DNA of 64,000 nucleotides, taken from the NCBI GenBank assembly GCA_016705325.1, contig JADIYJ010000012.1, forward strand, positions 62,001-126,000, read 5' to 3'. This DNA is from Pseudomonadota bacterium (lineage in GTDB: Bacteria > Pseudomonadota > Gammaproteobacteria > Steroidobacterales > Steroidobacteraceae). Positions 37,389 to 45,412 of the stretch are shown one piece after another (the first letter of the stretch is position 1; each line of letters opens with the position of its first letter). Below the pieces are notes generated by a model, which worked only from the letters and a program-made list of their open reading frames with translations, did no database searches and was not told the DNA's origin. The position numbers and the translations under genes are program-made.

Positions 37389-38354
37389 TCAAGGTGCCGC
37401 AGCGCCGGGCTGCGCCTCGTAGACGCAAGCCTGTCCATCACGAAAGCTCACGAACCCTGCGGCGTTGAGACTCGCGACGAGCGCGGGGGACCAGCGCTGC
37501 ACCCACAGCCCGACGGTTCGTTGCGGGAAACGCGTTGGCCGGACGATCGCGCCGAAGCGGCACTTGTAACGCACGACACCGTCAGCAAGACTCGGCCGCG
37601 AATGTCCCATCACGACGCGGCTGACGCCTTGCGCGGCACCCCACGCGATGCTGCCCGCGTCGAGAACTTCGCTCGCGCCCGCCCGTGGCGGCACCGTCGT
37701 CGAGCCGAACCACCCCAGATGCAGGGTCGCGCCACGCTGCTGGAGCAGCATGCCGGCAACCCAGTCGCCGGCGGCCATCAGCATGGCCAGTGTCATTCCT
37801 CGACTGACGGCGAGGAACTGCGTCTCGTCCACGAGGACCGCGCCCGAACCGAAACGTGCCGTGACGTACGGGCGATACAAAGCGGCGTAGAAGCGCCTGA
37901 CGTCGCTTACGTCCGTCGTGAAGCGGAGTTCGTAGGCATTGCGCCTGGTCTGACGCCTGACTTCCTTGCGTATCGGCGCGGGCAGCGTGACCGGTGATTC
38001 TCCGGCAGCCAGCAGCTCCTGCGATACCCAGGCCGGCATCCGCAGTTGCGCGCCTGCCGGCAGGCAGGCCTGCCACGCACGCGGTACCTCCACTGCCACG
38101 AGATCTGCAGCGGAACAGGCCCTGCGGAATGCGGTGCCGCGCAACTCGAGCGGGCTGCCGAGCCTGCCGACGACCGTTCGCTCCTCAACTTCGAGCAGTG
38201 CGCCGGCCACAAAGTCCGCGGTCGACAGCGTACCCGCACAGATCATCGTGACTGGATCAGTCGACCCCGGCAGTCTTCCAACCAGGCGTTGCACCGGCAG
38301 CACGACTGGCGTAGCCAGCGAGGCGATCGTCTTGACGTGTCTCCATGGCATCAA
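37389..38354 (-). CDS. FemAB-like GNAT-fold transferase
   Basis: 321 residues. The basic stretch IRKEVRRQTRRNAYELRFTT (about 128-147) followed by DVRRFYAALYRPYVTARFGSG and the end GHSRPSLADGVVRYKCRFG place it with the FemAB/CelD group; it is the intact relative of the gene at 34232-35544. Predicted transferase of an acyl or aminoacyl group to a cell-surface precursor. Last gene of the minus-strand run PPT-PaaK-GT4-FemAB, 18 bases after GT4, and convergent with the GNAT-CelD fusion (15 bases). Confidence 0.75.
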   Translation of the reverse strand: MMPWRHVKTIASLATPVVLPVQRLVGRLPGSTDPVTMICAGTLSTADFVAGALLEVEERTVVGRLGSPLELRGTAFRRACSAADLVAVEVPRAWQACLPAGAQLRMPAWVSQELLAAGESPVTLPAPIRKEVRRQTRRNAYELRFTTDVSDVRRFYAALYRPYVTARFGSGAVLVDETQFLAVSRGMTLAMLMAAGDWVAGMLLQQRGATLHLGWFGSTTVPPRAGASEVLDAGSIAWGAAQGVSRVVMGHSRPSLADGVVRYKCRFGAIVRPTRFPQRTVGLWVQRWSPALVASLNAAGFVSFRDGQACVYEAQPGAAAP

Positions 38355-38372
38355 GAAGCGACGAACGGTCGA

Positions 38373-39542
38373 TCAACGCAGGAGTTGCGGCGTCGAGACA
38401 GTGGGCACTTCAATCGTGCGCGCGTTGGCGGGCGACCGTTGCGAGATCGCGGCCTGCAGGATCTCACGGTACCGTCCCACGATGTTGGGCCACGTCAGCC
38501 TGGCGGCGCGGGCACGCGCGCGTCCTGCAAGGTCATGCACGAGTTCCGGTTCATGCATGAGCTTGTCGAGCGCCGCACGAATGCCCTGCGGGTCGCCCCG
38601 GGGAACGACGAGGCCAGCGTCGCCGACCACCTCCGCGCAACCCTCGGCGTTGGTGGTGACAATGGCGCAGCCCGCGTCCATCGCTTCCAGCAGCACCATC
38701 GGGAAGTTTTCCTGGATCGATGGAAACACCAGGATCGGTGACGATTCGTACAGGGACCGCAAGGTCTCGCAATCGACGAAACCGACAAACCGCACGTTCG
38801 GTGCGACGCTGCGCGCCTGCGCCTCGAGCTGGTCCCTGAAGGGGCCGTCACCGGCGATGACGAACTCCCATTCGCCGTCCACGCCAGCGACGGCGTCGAT
38901 GAAATGCTGGATGCCCTTGCGGGGGAACATCCGCGCGACGACCAGCACCCGGTTGCGCCGACCGGTCCCGAGACCGGGGTGCGGCCGGTGTCCATTCGGC
39001 ACGATCGCAACCGGAACCGAGCAGCCCTGCTGCTGCATCAACTCAGCAAGGTACCGCGACGGCGAGGTCACCGCCGAGGCGCCCGCGACGATCCGGCGCC
39101 AGGCGGGCTTGAGCATCCGGTGCATCAGGCCGAACCGGTCGGGGTTGTAACCCGGGACGTCGGAACCGTGGGCGGTCAGGACGTATGGCACGTTGAAGCG
39201 CTCGGACAATGCGCGAGCCAGCGGTCCTGACGGCAGGATGAAGTGTGCATGGATGACGTCCGGCCTGATGGCACGGATCAACTGCGCGCCGCGCCGGTAG
39301 GTGGGCAGGAGGGTCGTGAGCAACTCGGCTGTGGTCGTGTAATGACGATGCCGCCGGACGCAGGCTGTCCGGTGCACAACCACGCCTTCGACCGTTTCCT
39401 CGGTCGGCAGCCCCTGCATCCCGGAAGTCAGCACGGTCACCTCGTCACCGAGGCGGACCAGTTCCTCGTTGACTGCCGCGGCGACATTGCTGCCGCCGCC
39501 GCCGATCGGGGGGTACTCGTAGGTAAGGGACAGGATCTTCAA
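38373..39542 (-). CDS. Family 4 glycosyltransferase
   Basis: 389 residues, GT-B fold retaining enzyme. Gly-rich N-terminus YEYPPIGGGGSNVAAAV, LTAHGSDVPGYN, RVLVVARMFPRKGIQHFIDA at the second Rossmann domain and the EX7E motif ENFPMVLLEAM with FPSIQENFP. Transfers a sugar from a nucleotide donor, probably onto a lipid carrier. The start codon is TTG (39540-39542) with AGGAGC six bases before it, and overlaps the stop of the PaaK-like gene (TTGA). Confidence 0.9.
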   Translation of the reverse strand: MKILSLTYEYPPIGGGGSNVAAAVNEELVRLGDEVTVLTSGMQGLPTEETVEGVVVHRTACVRRHRHYTTTAELLTTLLPTYRRGAQLIRAIRPDVIHAHFILPSGPLARALSERFNVPYVLTAHGSDVPGYNPDRFGLMHRMLKPAWRRIVAGASAVTSPSRYLAELMQQQGCSVPVAIVPNGHRPHPGLGTGRRNRVLVVARMFPRKGIQHFIDAVAGVDGEWEFVIAGDGPFRDQLEAQARSVAPNVRFVGFVDCETLRSLYESSPILVFPSIQENFPMVLLEAMDAGCAIVTTNAEGCAEVVGDAGLVVPRGDPQGIRAALDKLMHEPELVHDLAGRARARAARLTWPNIVGRYREILQAAISQRSPANARTIEVPTVSTPQLLR

Positions 39543-40759
39543 GCTGGGCTCCTGGCGAGTGACCGGATCGGGCGGAACTTCGTGCGCGCCAGGTCACGCT
39601 GAATCGTCCCGATCCTGATCCGAATCGGCGAGTTGGTGCCGAGGATGAACTCGAGTTCGCGGCGAACGCTCGAGCAGGCCTGCTCGCCGCCGTCAGGCGC
39701 CATGTCGAGAGTCACGTCCAGGGTCAGGTCGGCATGCTGCACGACCTCGAACGCCCTCAGGCCAGGCACTTGCTCGAGCAGGACGTCGATGCGGTAGGGA
39801 GAAACCAGGCCGCCGTCCGGCAGCACGATGCAGTCCATCGACCGACCGGCGAGTTCCACGATCGGGCGACCGGCAAGCTGCGGGTCGCGCCTGACGAGGT
39901 CCCCGGTGTCGTAACGGATCCAGGGCGACGTGCGCTCGGCAAGGTCGGTGACGACCAGGCGCTCGACCGACGGCTCGCCGGCGATGGGAAAAAACTCGAG
40001 CATCAGGCTGGACCGAGCCGGCGTGAATTGTGGATTTCCGGGAGTGCGGTAAGCGACCAGACCGAGCTCGGACAGGCCGTAGAAATCGGCGACGGGTGCG
40101 CCGAACCCCCGCTCGAGCGTTGCGCGGCGCTGTCGCGTCAACTGTTCCGCCGTCGAGATGACGAGGCGCGGGCCGGCCGGTCGGGGCGTCCGCTGAGTCC
40201 GTTGCGCAGCCAGCAGTTCCAGTGTCGAGAGCGGGCCGTACAGCACGTCCGGCCGCAGGGCATCGAGACGCGACGCGAGCGTTGCCGTGTCCTCACCGAT
40301 GTTGGCGTAGGACCAGCGCGCGACCGTCGGCCACTTCGCCGAACGCCTGCTCGTAAGCAGCAGGCAACGCTGTCCCGGTCGGTACCCGCATGCGAGCAGC
40401 GCACGCAGGAATGCCCAGCGGCGCCGCAGTTGGGCCGCGCGGTCCTTGAAGACCGACAGGGGTTCGCCGCTCGAGCCGCTCGAAAGCTCCTCGGCGAGGT
40501 GAATGTCACGGCGCCTGTCGTGAAGCCTGTCCTCGGGACGGCAGGACCGGAGGGTCGCCTTGTCGAGCCACGGCAAGCGCTGGAAATCCCCGGCGACTCG
40601 CAGGTCGTCGACGTCGATACCCGACGCTGCCCAAAGGCCGCGATACAGCGGGACGTGCCGGCCTGCATCGGTCAGCAGCCGCTGGAGCCGCATGCTCGCC
40701 GCGGGCTGCGACGATGCAGTCGGTGTGCCCGGGCTCATGACACGCAGCGCGTCACGCAT
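39539..40759 (-). CDS. PaaK/CapK-like adenylate-forming enzyme
   Basis: About 406 residues. ANL-superfamily features: SSGSSGEPLSVFKDR as the P-loop-like ATP motif, DFYGLSELGLVAYR, YDTGDLVRRDP and the C-terminal subdomain with FEVVQHADLTLDVTLD. CapK/PaaK relatives are common in capsule loci; they activate a carboxylic acid as adenylate and transfer it to a thiol or hydroxyl. It could supply acyl groups for the FemAB/CelD-like enzymes (inference). The start is uncertain; the ATG at 40759 overlaps the upstream stop by 8 bases, and ATG 40738 is an alternative. Confidence 0.8.
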   Translation of the reverse strand: MRDALRVMSPGTPTASSQPAASMRLQRLLTDAGRHVPLYRGLWAASGIDVDDLRVAGDFQRLPWLDKATLRSCRPEDRLHDRRRDIHLAEELSSGSSGEPLSVFKDRAAQLRRRWAFLRALLACGYRPGQRCLLLTSRRSAKWPTVARWSYANIGEDTATLASRLDALRPDVLYGPLSTLELLAAQRTQRTPRPAGPRLVISTAEQLTRQRRATLERGFGAPVADFYGLSELGLVAYRTPGNPQFTPARSSLMLEFFPIAGEPSVERLVVTDLAERTSPWIRYDTGDLVRRDPQLAGRPIVELAGRSMDCIVLPDGGLVSPYRIDVLLEQVPGLRAFEVVQHADLTLDVTLDMAPDGGEQACSSVRRELEFILGTNSPIRIRIGTIQRDLARTKFRPIRSLARSPA

Positions 40760-41966
40760 CGACCACTTCCGGCGTTCGCTCGCGCAGGTCGGCAAAGGCG
40801 ACTTCGAGCGTGCGTCGTTGTACGGCAGTTCCAAGCAACTCGGCGCGATGCTGCAGGTCGTCCCCTCCGACGAGCGCCGCCTCGGCGGCGGCGATCAGTT
40901 CCCGTGCACCCCATCGCTCGGGGAAATCGTCGAGCGGCAGCAGGCCCGTGCTCATGCCGAGCTGATCGAACAGTCCACGGAACTTGTCGTTGTAGGACAG
41001 ACCCACCAATGGAACGCCCATGCCGGCCCCAAGAATGAGCGGGTGCATCCTCGACGAGATGATCAGCGCTGCGTGAGCCATGACGGCCTTGTACAGCCGG
41101 GGATCGGCGATGCGTGCCATGCGGACGGTGACGTCGCGCAGTCGCCGTGCCAGCGCTTCGCACACGACATCGTCCCCCTCGTGCGCGACGTTGTAGCTCG
41201 GCAGCAGCAGCACCGCGGCTTCGAGACGCCGGGCCAGGTGCGTGAGGCCGTCCACGAGCACGTCGAGCAGCAGTTCGAATCGCCGCTCGTCGCGCGCGAC
41301 GCCGATGCCAGTCCTGGCCTTGACGACGTTGGGTATGAAACCGCCGCGGCTGTGGAACCAGCGCCTGGCTGCGACGACGATGAGGGGTCGACCGGGTTGG
41401 AGATCGAGGCTGCGCAGCAGGTCGACCGCGTCCGCACGTGGCGCCGGCTCGAGCATGAACGCCGGATCGGGTACGACGTCGATCGAGCGCGACGTGCAAG
41501 CGGCCAGCGCTGCCTGCGCGAAACGGTCGCGCACGGAAATCGTCGTCAACGCAGCGCAGGCGAGTCCTGCGGCCGCCCGGCTCTCGACGTGCCGCAACGG
41601 CCCCGCACCGATCGAATGACCGGCGATGCGCGGATTCAGGCTTTTCAGCAGCGAAATGCGTGCCGCCCAATACGGCATCTTGGCGCGACTGTCGTCGTCC
41701 TGAAACAGTCCGCCACCGGCAACGAGGACGCGGTCGGCAGCGACTGCAGCCCGGCACAATCCGGCGACGCCGGAAGTGCCACGAGGGATCATCCGGGCAA
41801 CGCCGCGAATCGGTGGGCCCACGCTGTGACTGGCGACGATGGAGACCTCGGCGGATGGGTCATGCGACGCGATGCATTGACTCAGTGCCGATGCAATGGC
41901 GCGGTCGCCGACGTTGTGGTCGGCGTCGCCACCCAGCAGCAGAATCCGCGGCCCCAATTTCGGCAT
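40752..41966 (-). CDS. Polysaccharide pyruvyl transferase family protein
   Basis: 404 residues from MPKLGPRILLLGG. GT-B-like pyruvyltransferase fold (CsaB/WcaK group): LLLGGDADHNVGDRAI at the N-terminus, LVAGGGLFQDDDSRAKMPYW, RRWFHSRGGFIPNVV, and the C-terminal SSRMHPLILGAGMGVPLVGLSYNDKFRG. Adds ketal-linked pyruvate to sugars of surface glycans. A longer in-frame start at 42065 exists; AGAGGA stands 12 bases before the chosen ATG. First gene of the leftward run, with a good promoter about 175 bases upstream. Confidence 0.88.
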   Translation of the reverse strand: MPKLGPRILLLGGDADHNVGDRAIASALSQCIASHDPSAEVSIVASHSVGPPIRGVARMIPRGTSGVAGLCRAAVAADRVLVAGGGLFQDDDSRAKMPYWAARISLLKSLNPRIAGHSIGAGPLRHVESRAAAGLACAALTTISVRDRFAQAALAACTSRSIDVVPDPAFMLEPAPRADAVDLLRSLDLQPGRPLIVVAARRWFHSRGGFIPNVVKARTGIGVARDERRFELLLDVLVDGLTHLARRLEAAVLLLPSYNVAHEGDDVVCEALARRLRDVTVRMARIADPRLYKAVMAHAALIISSRMHPLILGAGMGVPLVGLSYNDKFRGLFDQLGMSTGLLPLDDFPERWGARELIAAAEAALVGGDDLQHRAELLGTAVQRRTLEVAFADLRERTPEVVDA

Positions 41967-42140
41967 GTTCGCCTGGTTCCTCTGGCCCGGCCTGCCGGCC
42001 CAAGCCGACTCGACGCAGATCGCTGCCGTGCCGGGCCCTCGTGAGGCACCGATGCTAGTCGGCACGTGACTACCCGCTGCGGACCTGCATCACAGTTTCG
42101 GCAACGCTCAGACAGCAACCAGGCTACGGCATCCGCATTA

Positions 42141-42170
42141 AGTATCTTGCGTAACTTACTAATATGTCAA
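42141..42170 (-). promoter_or_regulatory. Sigma-70-like promoter for the leftward glycan operon
   Basis: On the minus strand a perfect TTGACA (42165-42170) is followed after 18 bases by GATACT (42141-42146). It lies in a locally AT-rich stretch and points to the pyruvyl transferase-PaaK-GT4-FemAB genes. Confidence 0.65.
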
Positions 42171-42255
42171 GGGTTTTCTACCGGAGGCAGACCGACCCCG
42201 ATGTTGCAGCGGAGCACTATCGAGCCGGGTGCCGCCGCAGCGGAAGCACTGCTCG

Positions 42256-44055
42256 TCAGCTGAGCTTGATTCCTTCCTTCTCGTCGATCGACCGCTCGCG
42301 GTGGATCAGGATCCACTGCGCGTGCTCCTCGAGCGCCGAGTCGCCCAGGACTTTCAGGATGCGGCGCCGGTCGGCGTCGTTGTCGGCATCGTCGACACGC
42401 TTGCGCGCGTTGCGGAAGATGCGGCACATGAACTCGTACTGCTTGATCAGCTCGGCCTCGGCAGTCGTCTTCGCATACGACTGCCGCACGCCCACCATCA
42501 GCATGACGATGCCCATCAGGTAGACGACCGGGGTCCGCACTTGGTCCGACAGCGCCGAGCCAACGAACAGCAGCGTCGTGAGGGCAATGATCGTCGTCCA
42601 GATACCCAGCCGTCCGACGCGCATCGTGGAATCGTGCTCGACGATGCGCTGGGCGGATTTCCTGCGGTAATAGCCGAGCTGGCCGGACTTGTCGTCGCCG
42701 ATCCACTCCTGCACCGCGAACTGCACGCCCTGCGGATCAAGGTTTGGCGCCACGTCGCACTCCATGCCGGCGACGCGCATGACGTTGCGGATCCAGCCGA
42801 GTTCGGTGTCCTGCATCTGCAGGAAGTTGTCGTGCGCGTATTTTGAAACGCTGCCGCTCGTGACCCCGGCAGCGGCCCAGTAGAACTGAACCCGCAGGCC
42901 TTCCGCCAGCGTACGGTAGTCCAGGTACTTGCGTTGCCAGCTGCCGCGCACGGCCAGCGCGTTGTTCACGACCGCAAACAACATCAGGGAGATGATGCCG
43001 CCGATCATGACTGGCGTGGACAGCAGGTCGGTGTACGTCAGGTAGCCCACGGCGGTCAGGAAGGCCGCCACGTGCCCTCCCTGCAGCGTCTTCACGACCT
43101 TCTTCTGATAATGGATGGCCAGCCAGTCGGCTGCGCAGAACGCCTGGTTGATGTCCCAGAGGCCGGCCGGCAGCGTGGCCGCGTGCTCGGCGCTGAGCAG
43201 CGAATAGCGTTCCTTGTCGATTGCGACGGCGTTGTTCTGCGCTTCGCCGCTGAACTCGTTGGTGTACTCGAAGACCTTGCGGTGTCGCGCGGAAATCGTG
43301 GCGGTCCGCGGATGCTGCTCGTCCGTCGTAAACCACGCCGTGTCGAAGGGCTTGAGTCCCGGCGCGGGCTCGCCGTCGGGTCGATCGCGCGAACAGACGA
43401 TGTGATAAACGAGGTCGCTCTCATCCTCGGTCAGGTTGAGCTTGCTCGAAGTCACGCGCGGCGTGTGGCCGGCCATCACGTCGTGGTGATGGAACTGGAT
43501 CGTCGCCGCCGTGCCGCCAAGCAGGTCGCTGGCCTTGCCATCCCAGAGCGCGAGCAGCACGTGGCAGTGCGCGCTCAGGAACACGCCAAGCTGGGCGTAC
43601 TGGCGCGTGCGGCTCGGGCCGGGCTCGACGATCGATCGCGGCGAGCTGCCAGGCAGCAACGGCAATTCGAAGATCTCGGACGCCGCGTCACAGAATGCGG
43701 CGAATTCGCGGCGGGACTCGGCCATGAAATCCTGTTCGTAGAGCGCACGCGGCATCGGCAGGACGACGCTGAGCGGCATGCCGAGCTTGAGTGCTTCTTC
43801 CGCCACCAGGCGGTCCGCGCCGTCGGCCAGCGAGGACATCACGACGATGATGCGGCTGGGGTACTCGTAGCGCAGGCTGAACAGGCAGTCGCGCACGCGG
43901 GACCGGATGATCGGGATTTCGTCGGCAACGAGGTCGCGATGGCCCGTGACGGCCACGATGAAAGGAACGGCGTAGCTGCGCGCGCCCGTCCGGCGGTCCG
44001 GACCGGCGGTGAAGGGAGTCTCAGCGGGCGCTGCGTACTCGGGTGCGGTCGCCAT
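42256..44055 (-). CDS. SLOG-domain protein with two pairs of transmembrane helices (SLATT/DUF4231-like)
   Basis: 599 residues. Residues about 30-195 form a Rossmann-like SLOG domain: VTGHRDL (36-42), SSLADGADRLVAEEAL (74-89) and LLALWDGKASDLLGGTA (167-183), the motifs of nucleotide-ligand-binding SLOG proteins. Helix pairs follow at about 328-345/348-368 and 484-503/508-525, each next to a charged helical region: WQRKYLDYRTLAEGLRVQF after the first, and KQYEFMCRIFRNARKRVDD plus ALEEHAQWILIHRERSID after the second, as in 2TM SLATT-type effectors. From family knowledge, such proteins are predicted to sense a nucleotide-derived signal and act on the membrane in conflict systems. No cyclase gene is adjacent. 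Function here is inferred, not shown. Confidence 0.75.
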   Translation of the reverse strand: MATAPEYAAPAETPFTAGPDRRTGARSYAVPFIVAVTGHRDLVADEIPIIRSRVRDCLFSLRYEYPSRIIVVMSSLADGADRLVAEEALKLGMPLSVVLPMPRALYEQDFMAESRREFAAFCDAASEIFELPLLPGSSPRSIVEPGPSRTRQYAQLGVFLSAHCHVLLALWDGKASDLLGGTAATIQFHHHDVMAGHTPRVTSSKLNLTEDESDLVYHIVCSRDRPDGEPAPGLKPFDTAWFTTDEQHPRTATISARHRKVFEYTNEFSGEAQNNAVAIDKERYSLLSAEHAATLPAGLWDINQAFCAADWLAIHYQKKVVKTLQGGHVAAFLTAVGYLTYTDLLSTPVMIGGIISLMLFAVVNNALAVRGSWQRKYLDYRTLAEGLRVQFYWAAAGVTSGSVSKYAHDNFLQMQDTELGWIRNVMRVAGMECDVAPNLDPQGVQFAVQEWIGDDKSGQLGYYRRKSAQRIVEHDSTMRVGRLGIWTTIIALTTLLFVGSALSDQVRTPVVYLMGIVMLMVGVRQSYAKTTAEAELIKQYEFMCRIFRNARKRVDDADNDADRRRILKVLGDSALEEHAQWILIHRERSIDEKEGIKLS

Positions 44056-44142
44056 GCGCGGGGATGATACCCATCCATCGCACCGGGCGCGTCGATTGAT
44101 GCAAACCTCGGCGAGCCGCGGACCGACCGCCTGCTGCAGGCG

Positions 44143-45363
44143 TTAACGGAACAGCGTCGTCAGTCGGCCGAGCGATTCCCAGCCAAGGTAGATCGTGACC
44201 AGCCACGCCACGAAACCCAGCGCAGCAAGGTGACGGGGATAGGCGTAGCCACCCATCAGATCGGGCCGCCGAGTCGCCACCCACAACAGGACGGCAATGC
44301 CGATCGGCAGGATCAAGCCATTGAAAGCGCCTGCGAATATCAGCAGTGGCACCGGCGCCGCCCCGGCCACCAGGTACACCGTCGCCGACAGGCTGATGAA
44401 CGCCATCACCAGCAGGTTGCGGCGTCGTGCGAAGCGTTCTGACGCGCCGGTCAGGAACGAGACCGAAGTGTAGGACGCACCGATGACCGACGTGATCGCC
44501 GCAGCCCACAGAATCAGGCCAAACATGCGCCTGCCAACTTCGCCGGCGGCGGCTTCGAAAGCTGAGGCAGCCGGGTTGGAGGGCTCCAGCCGCACGCCCG
44601 CCGCAACGACTCCGAGCACCGCGAGAAACAGCAGCACGCGCATCAGGCCGGTCACCAGCACACCGATGACGGATGCGCGCGAAATCTCCGCGACACGGGC
44701 CGGACCGCGCACGCCGGCGTCGAGCAGTCGATGCGCGCCAGCATAGGTGATGTAACCCCCCACGGTGCCGCCGACCAGCGTCGTGATCGCGAGAAAATCG
44801 ACACGCTCGGGCAGCACCGCGTTACGCAGCGCGGTGCCAATCGGGGGCTGGGAGACGAAGGCCACGTACGCTGTCAGCGCGATCATGACGAAGCCGAGCA
44901 CGACGACGATGCGGTCCATCGCGACTCCGGCCCGGCGCGAGAGAAAGACTGCAATCGCCAGCAAGGCCGAGACCGCTCCACCCCATTGCGGGTCGAGTCC
45001 CAGCAGCGCCTCGAGCCCGAGCCCGGCGCCGGCGACATTGCCGACGTTGAAGACGAAGCCGCCGAGCACCACGAAGAACGCGAACACGTGCCCGAGGCCC
45101 GGCGCGACACTGTTGCCGAGTTCCTGCGCACGGCATCCCGACACGCCGATCACGCGCCAGACGTTCAGCTGCAGCGCGACGTCGATGAAGATCGAGACCA
45201 GGATCGCGAAGGCGAAGGCCGCGCCGAGCTGCGCGGTGAACTGCGTGGTCTGGGTGATGAAACCCGGGCCGATGGCGCTCGTCGCCATCAGGAACAGGGC
45301 GCCGTACAGACGCTTGTCGAATCGGCGGACGATCACGTGTTCGCTCACGCCCGGCAGGCGCAT
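44143..45363 (-). CDS. NRAMP-family metal-ion transporter, divergent subfamily
   Basis: 406 residues with about 11 membrane helices. The first helix reads ATSAIGPGFITQTTQFTAQL: GPGF is kept, but the DPGN metal-binding motif of classical MntH is absent. GGFVFNVGNVAGAGLGLEALL, PERVDFLAITTLVGGTVGGY and TSVIGASYTSVSFL are the other conserved helix segments. The GPGFxTQTxxFT pattern fits the YcsG-like branch, whose ion is not established. A strong hairpin ends only six bases before the ATG, so the start or its regulation is unusual. It precedes the SLOG gene by 87 bases. Confidence 0.85.
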   Translation of the reverse strand: MRLPGVSEHVIVRRFDKRLYGALFLMATSAIGPGFITQTTQFTAQLGAAFAFAILVSIFIDVALQLNVWRVIGVSGCRAQELGNSVAPGLGHVFAFFVVLGGFVFNVGNVAGAGLGLEALLGLDPQWGGAVSALLAIAVFLSRRAGVAMDRIVVVLGFVMIALTAYVAFVSQPPIGTALRNAVLPERVDFLAITTLVGGTVGGYITYAGAHRLLDAGVRGPARVAEISRASVIGVLVTGLMRVLLFLAVLGVVAAGVRLEPSNPAASAFEAAAGEVGRRMFGLILWAAAITSVIGASYTSVSFLTGASERFARRRNLLVMAFISLSATVYLVAGAAPVPLLIFAGAFNGLILPIGIAVLLWVATRRPDLMGGYAYPRHLAALGFVAWLVTIYLGWESLGRLTTLFR

Positions 45364-45369
45364 GCAGCA

Positions 45370-45401
45370 ACAAAGCCCGCGCTACGAGCCACGGGCTTTG
45401 T
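45370..45401 (-). terminator. Hairpin between lectin gene and NRAMP gene
   Basis: Perfect 10-bp arms ACAAAGCCCG (45370-45379) and CGGGCTTTGT (45392-45401) 11 bases after the lectin-gene stop and six bases before the NRAMP ATG, both on the minus strand. No clear T-run follows. It may end lectin transcription, or control NRAMP translation. Confidence 0.6.
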
Positions 45402-45412
45402 CCGGCCCCTGC

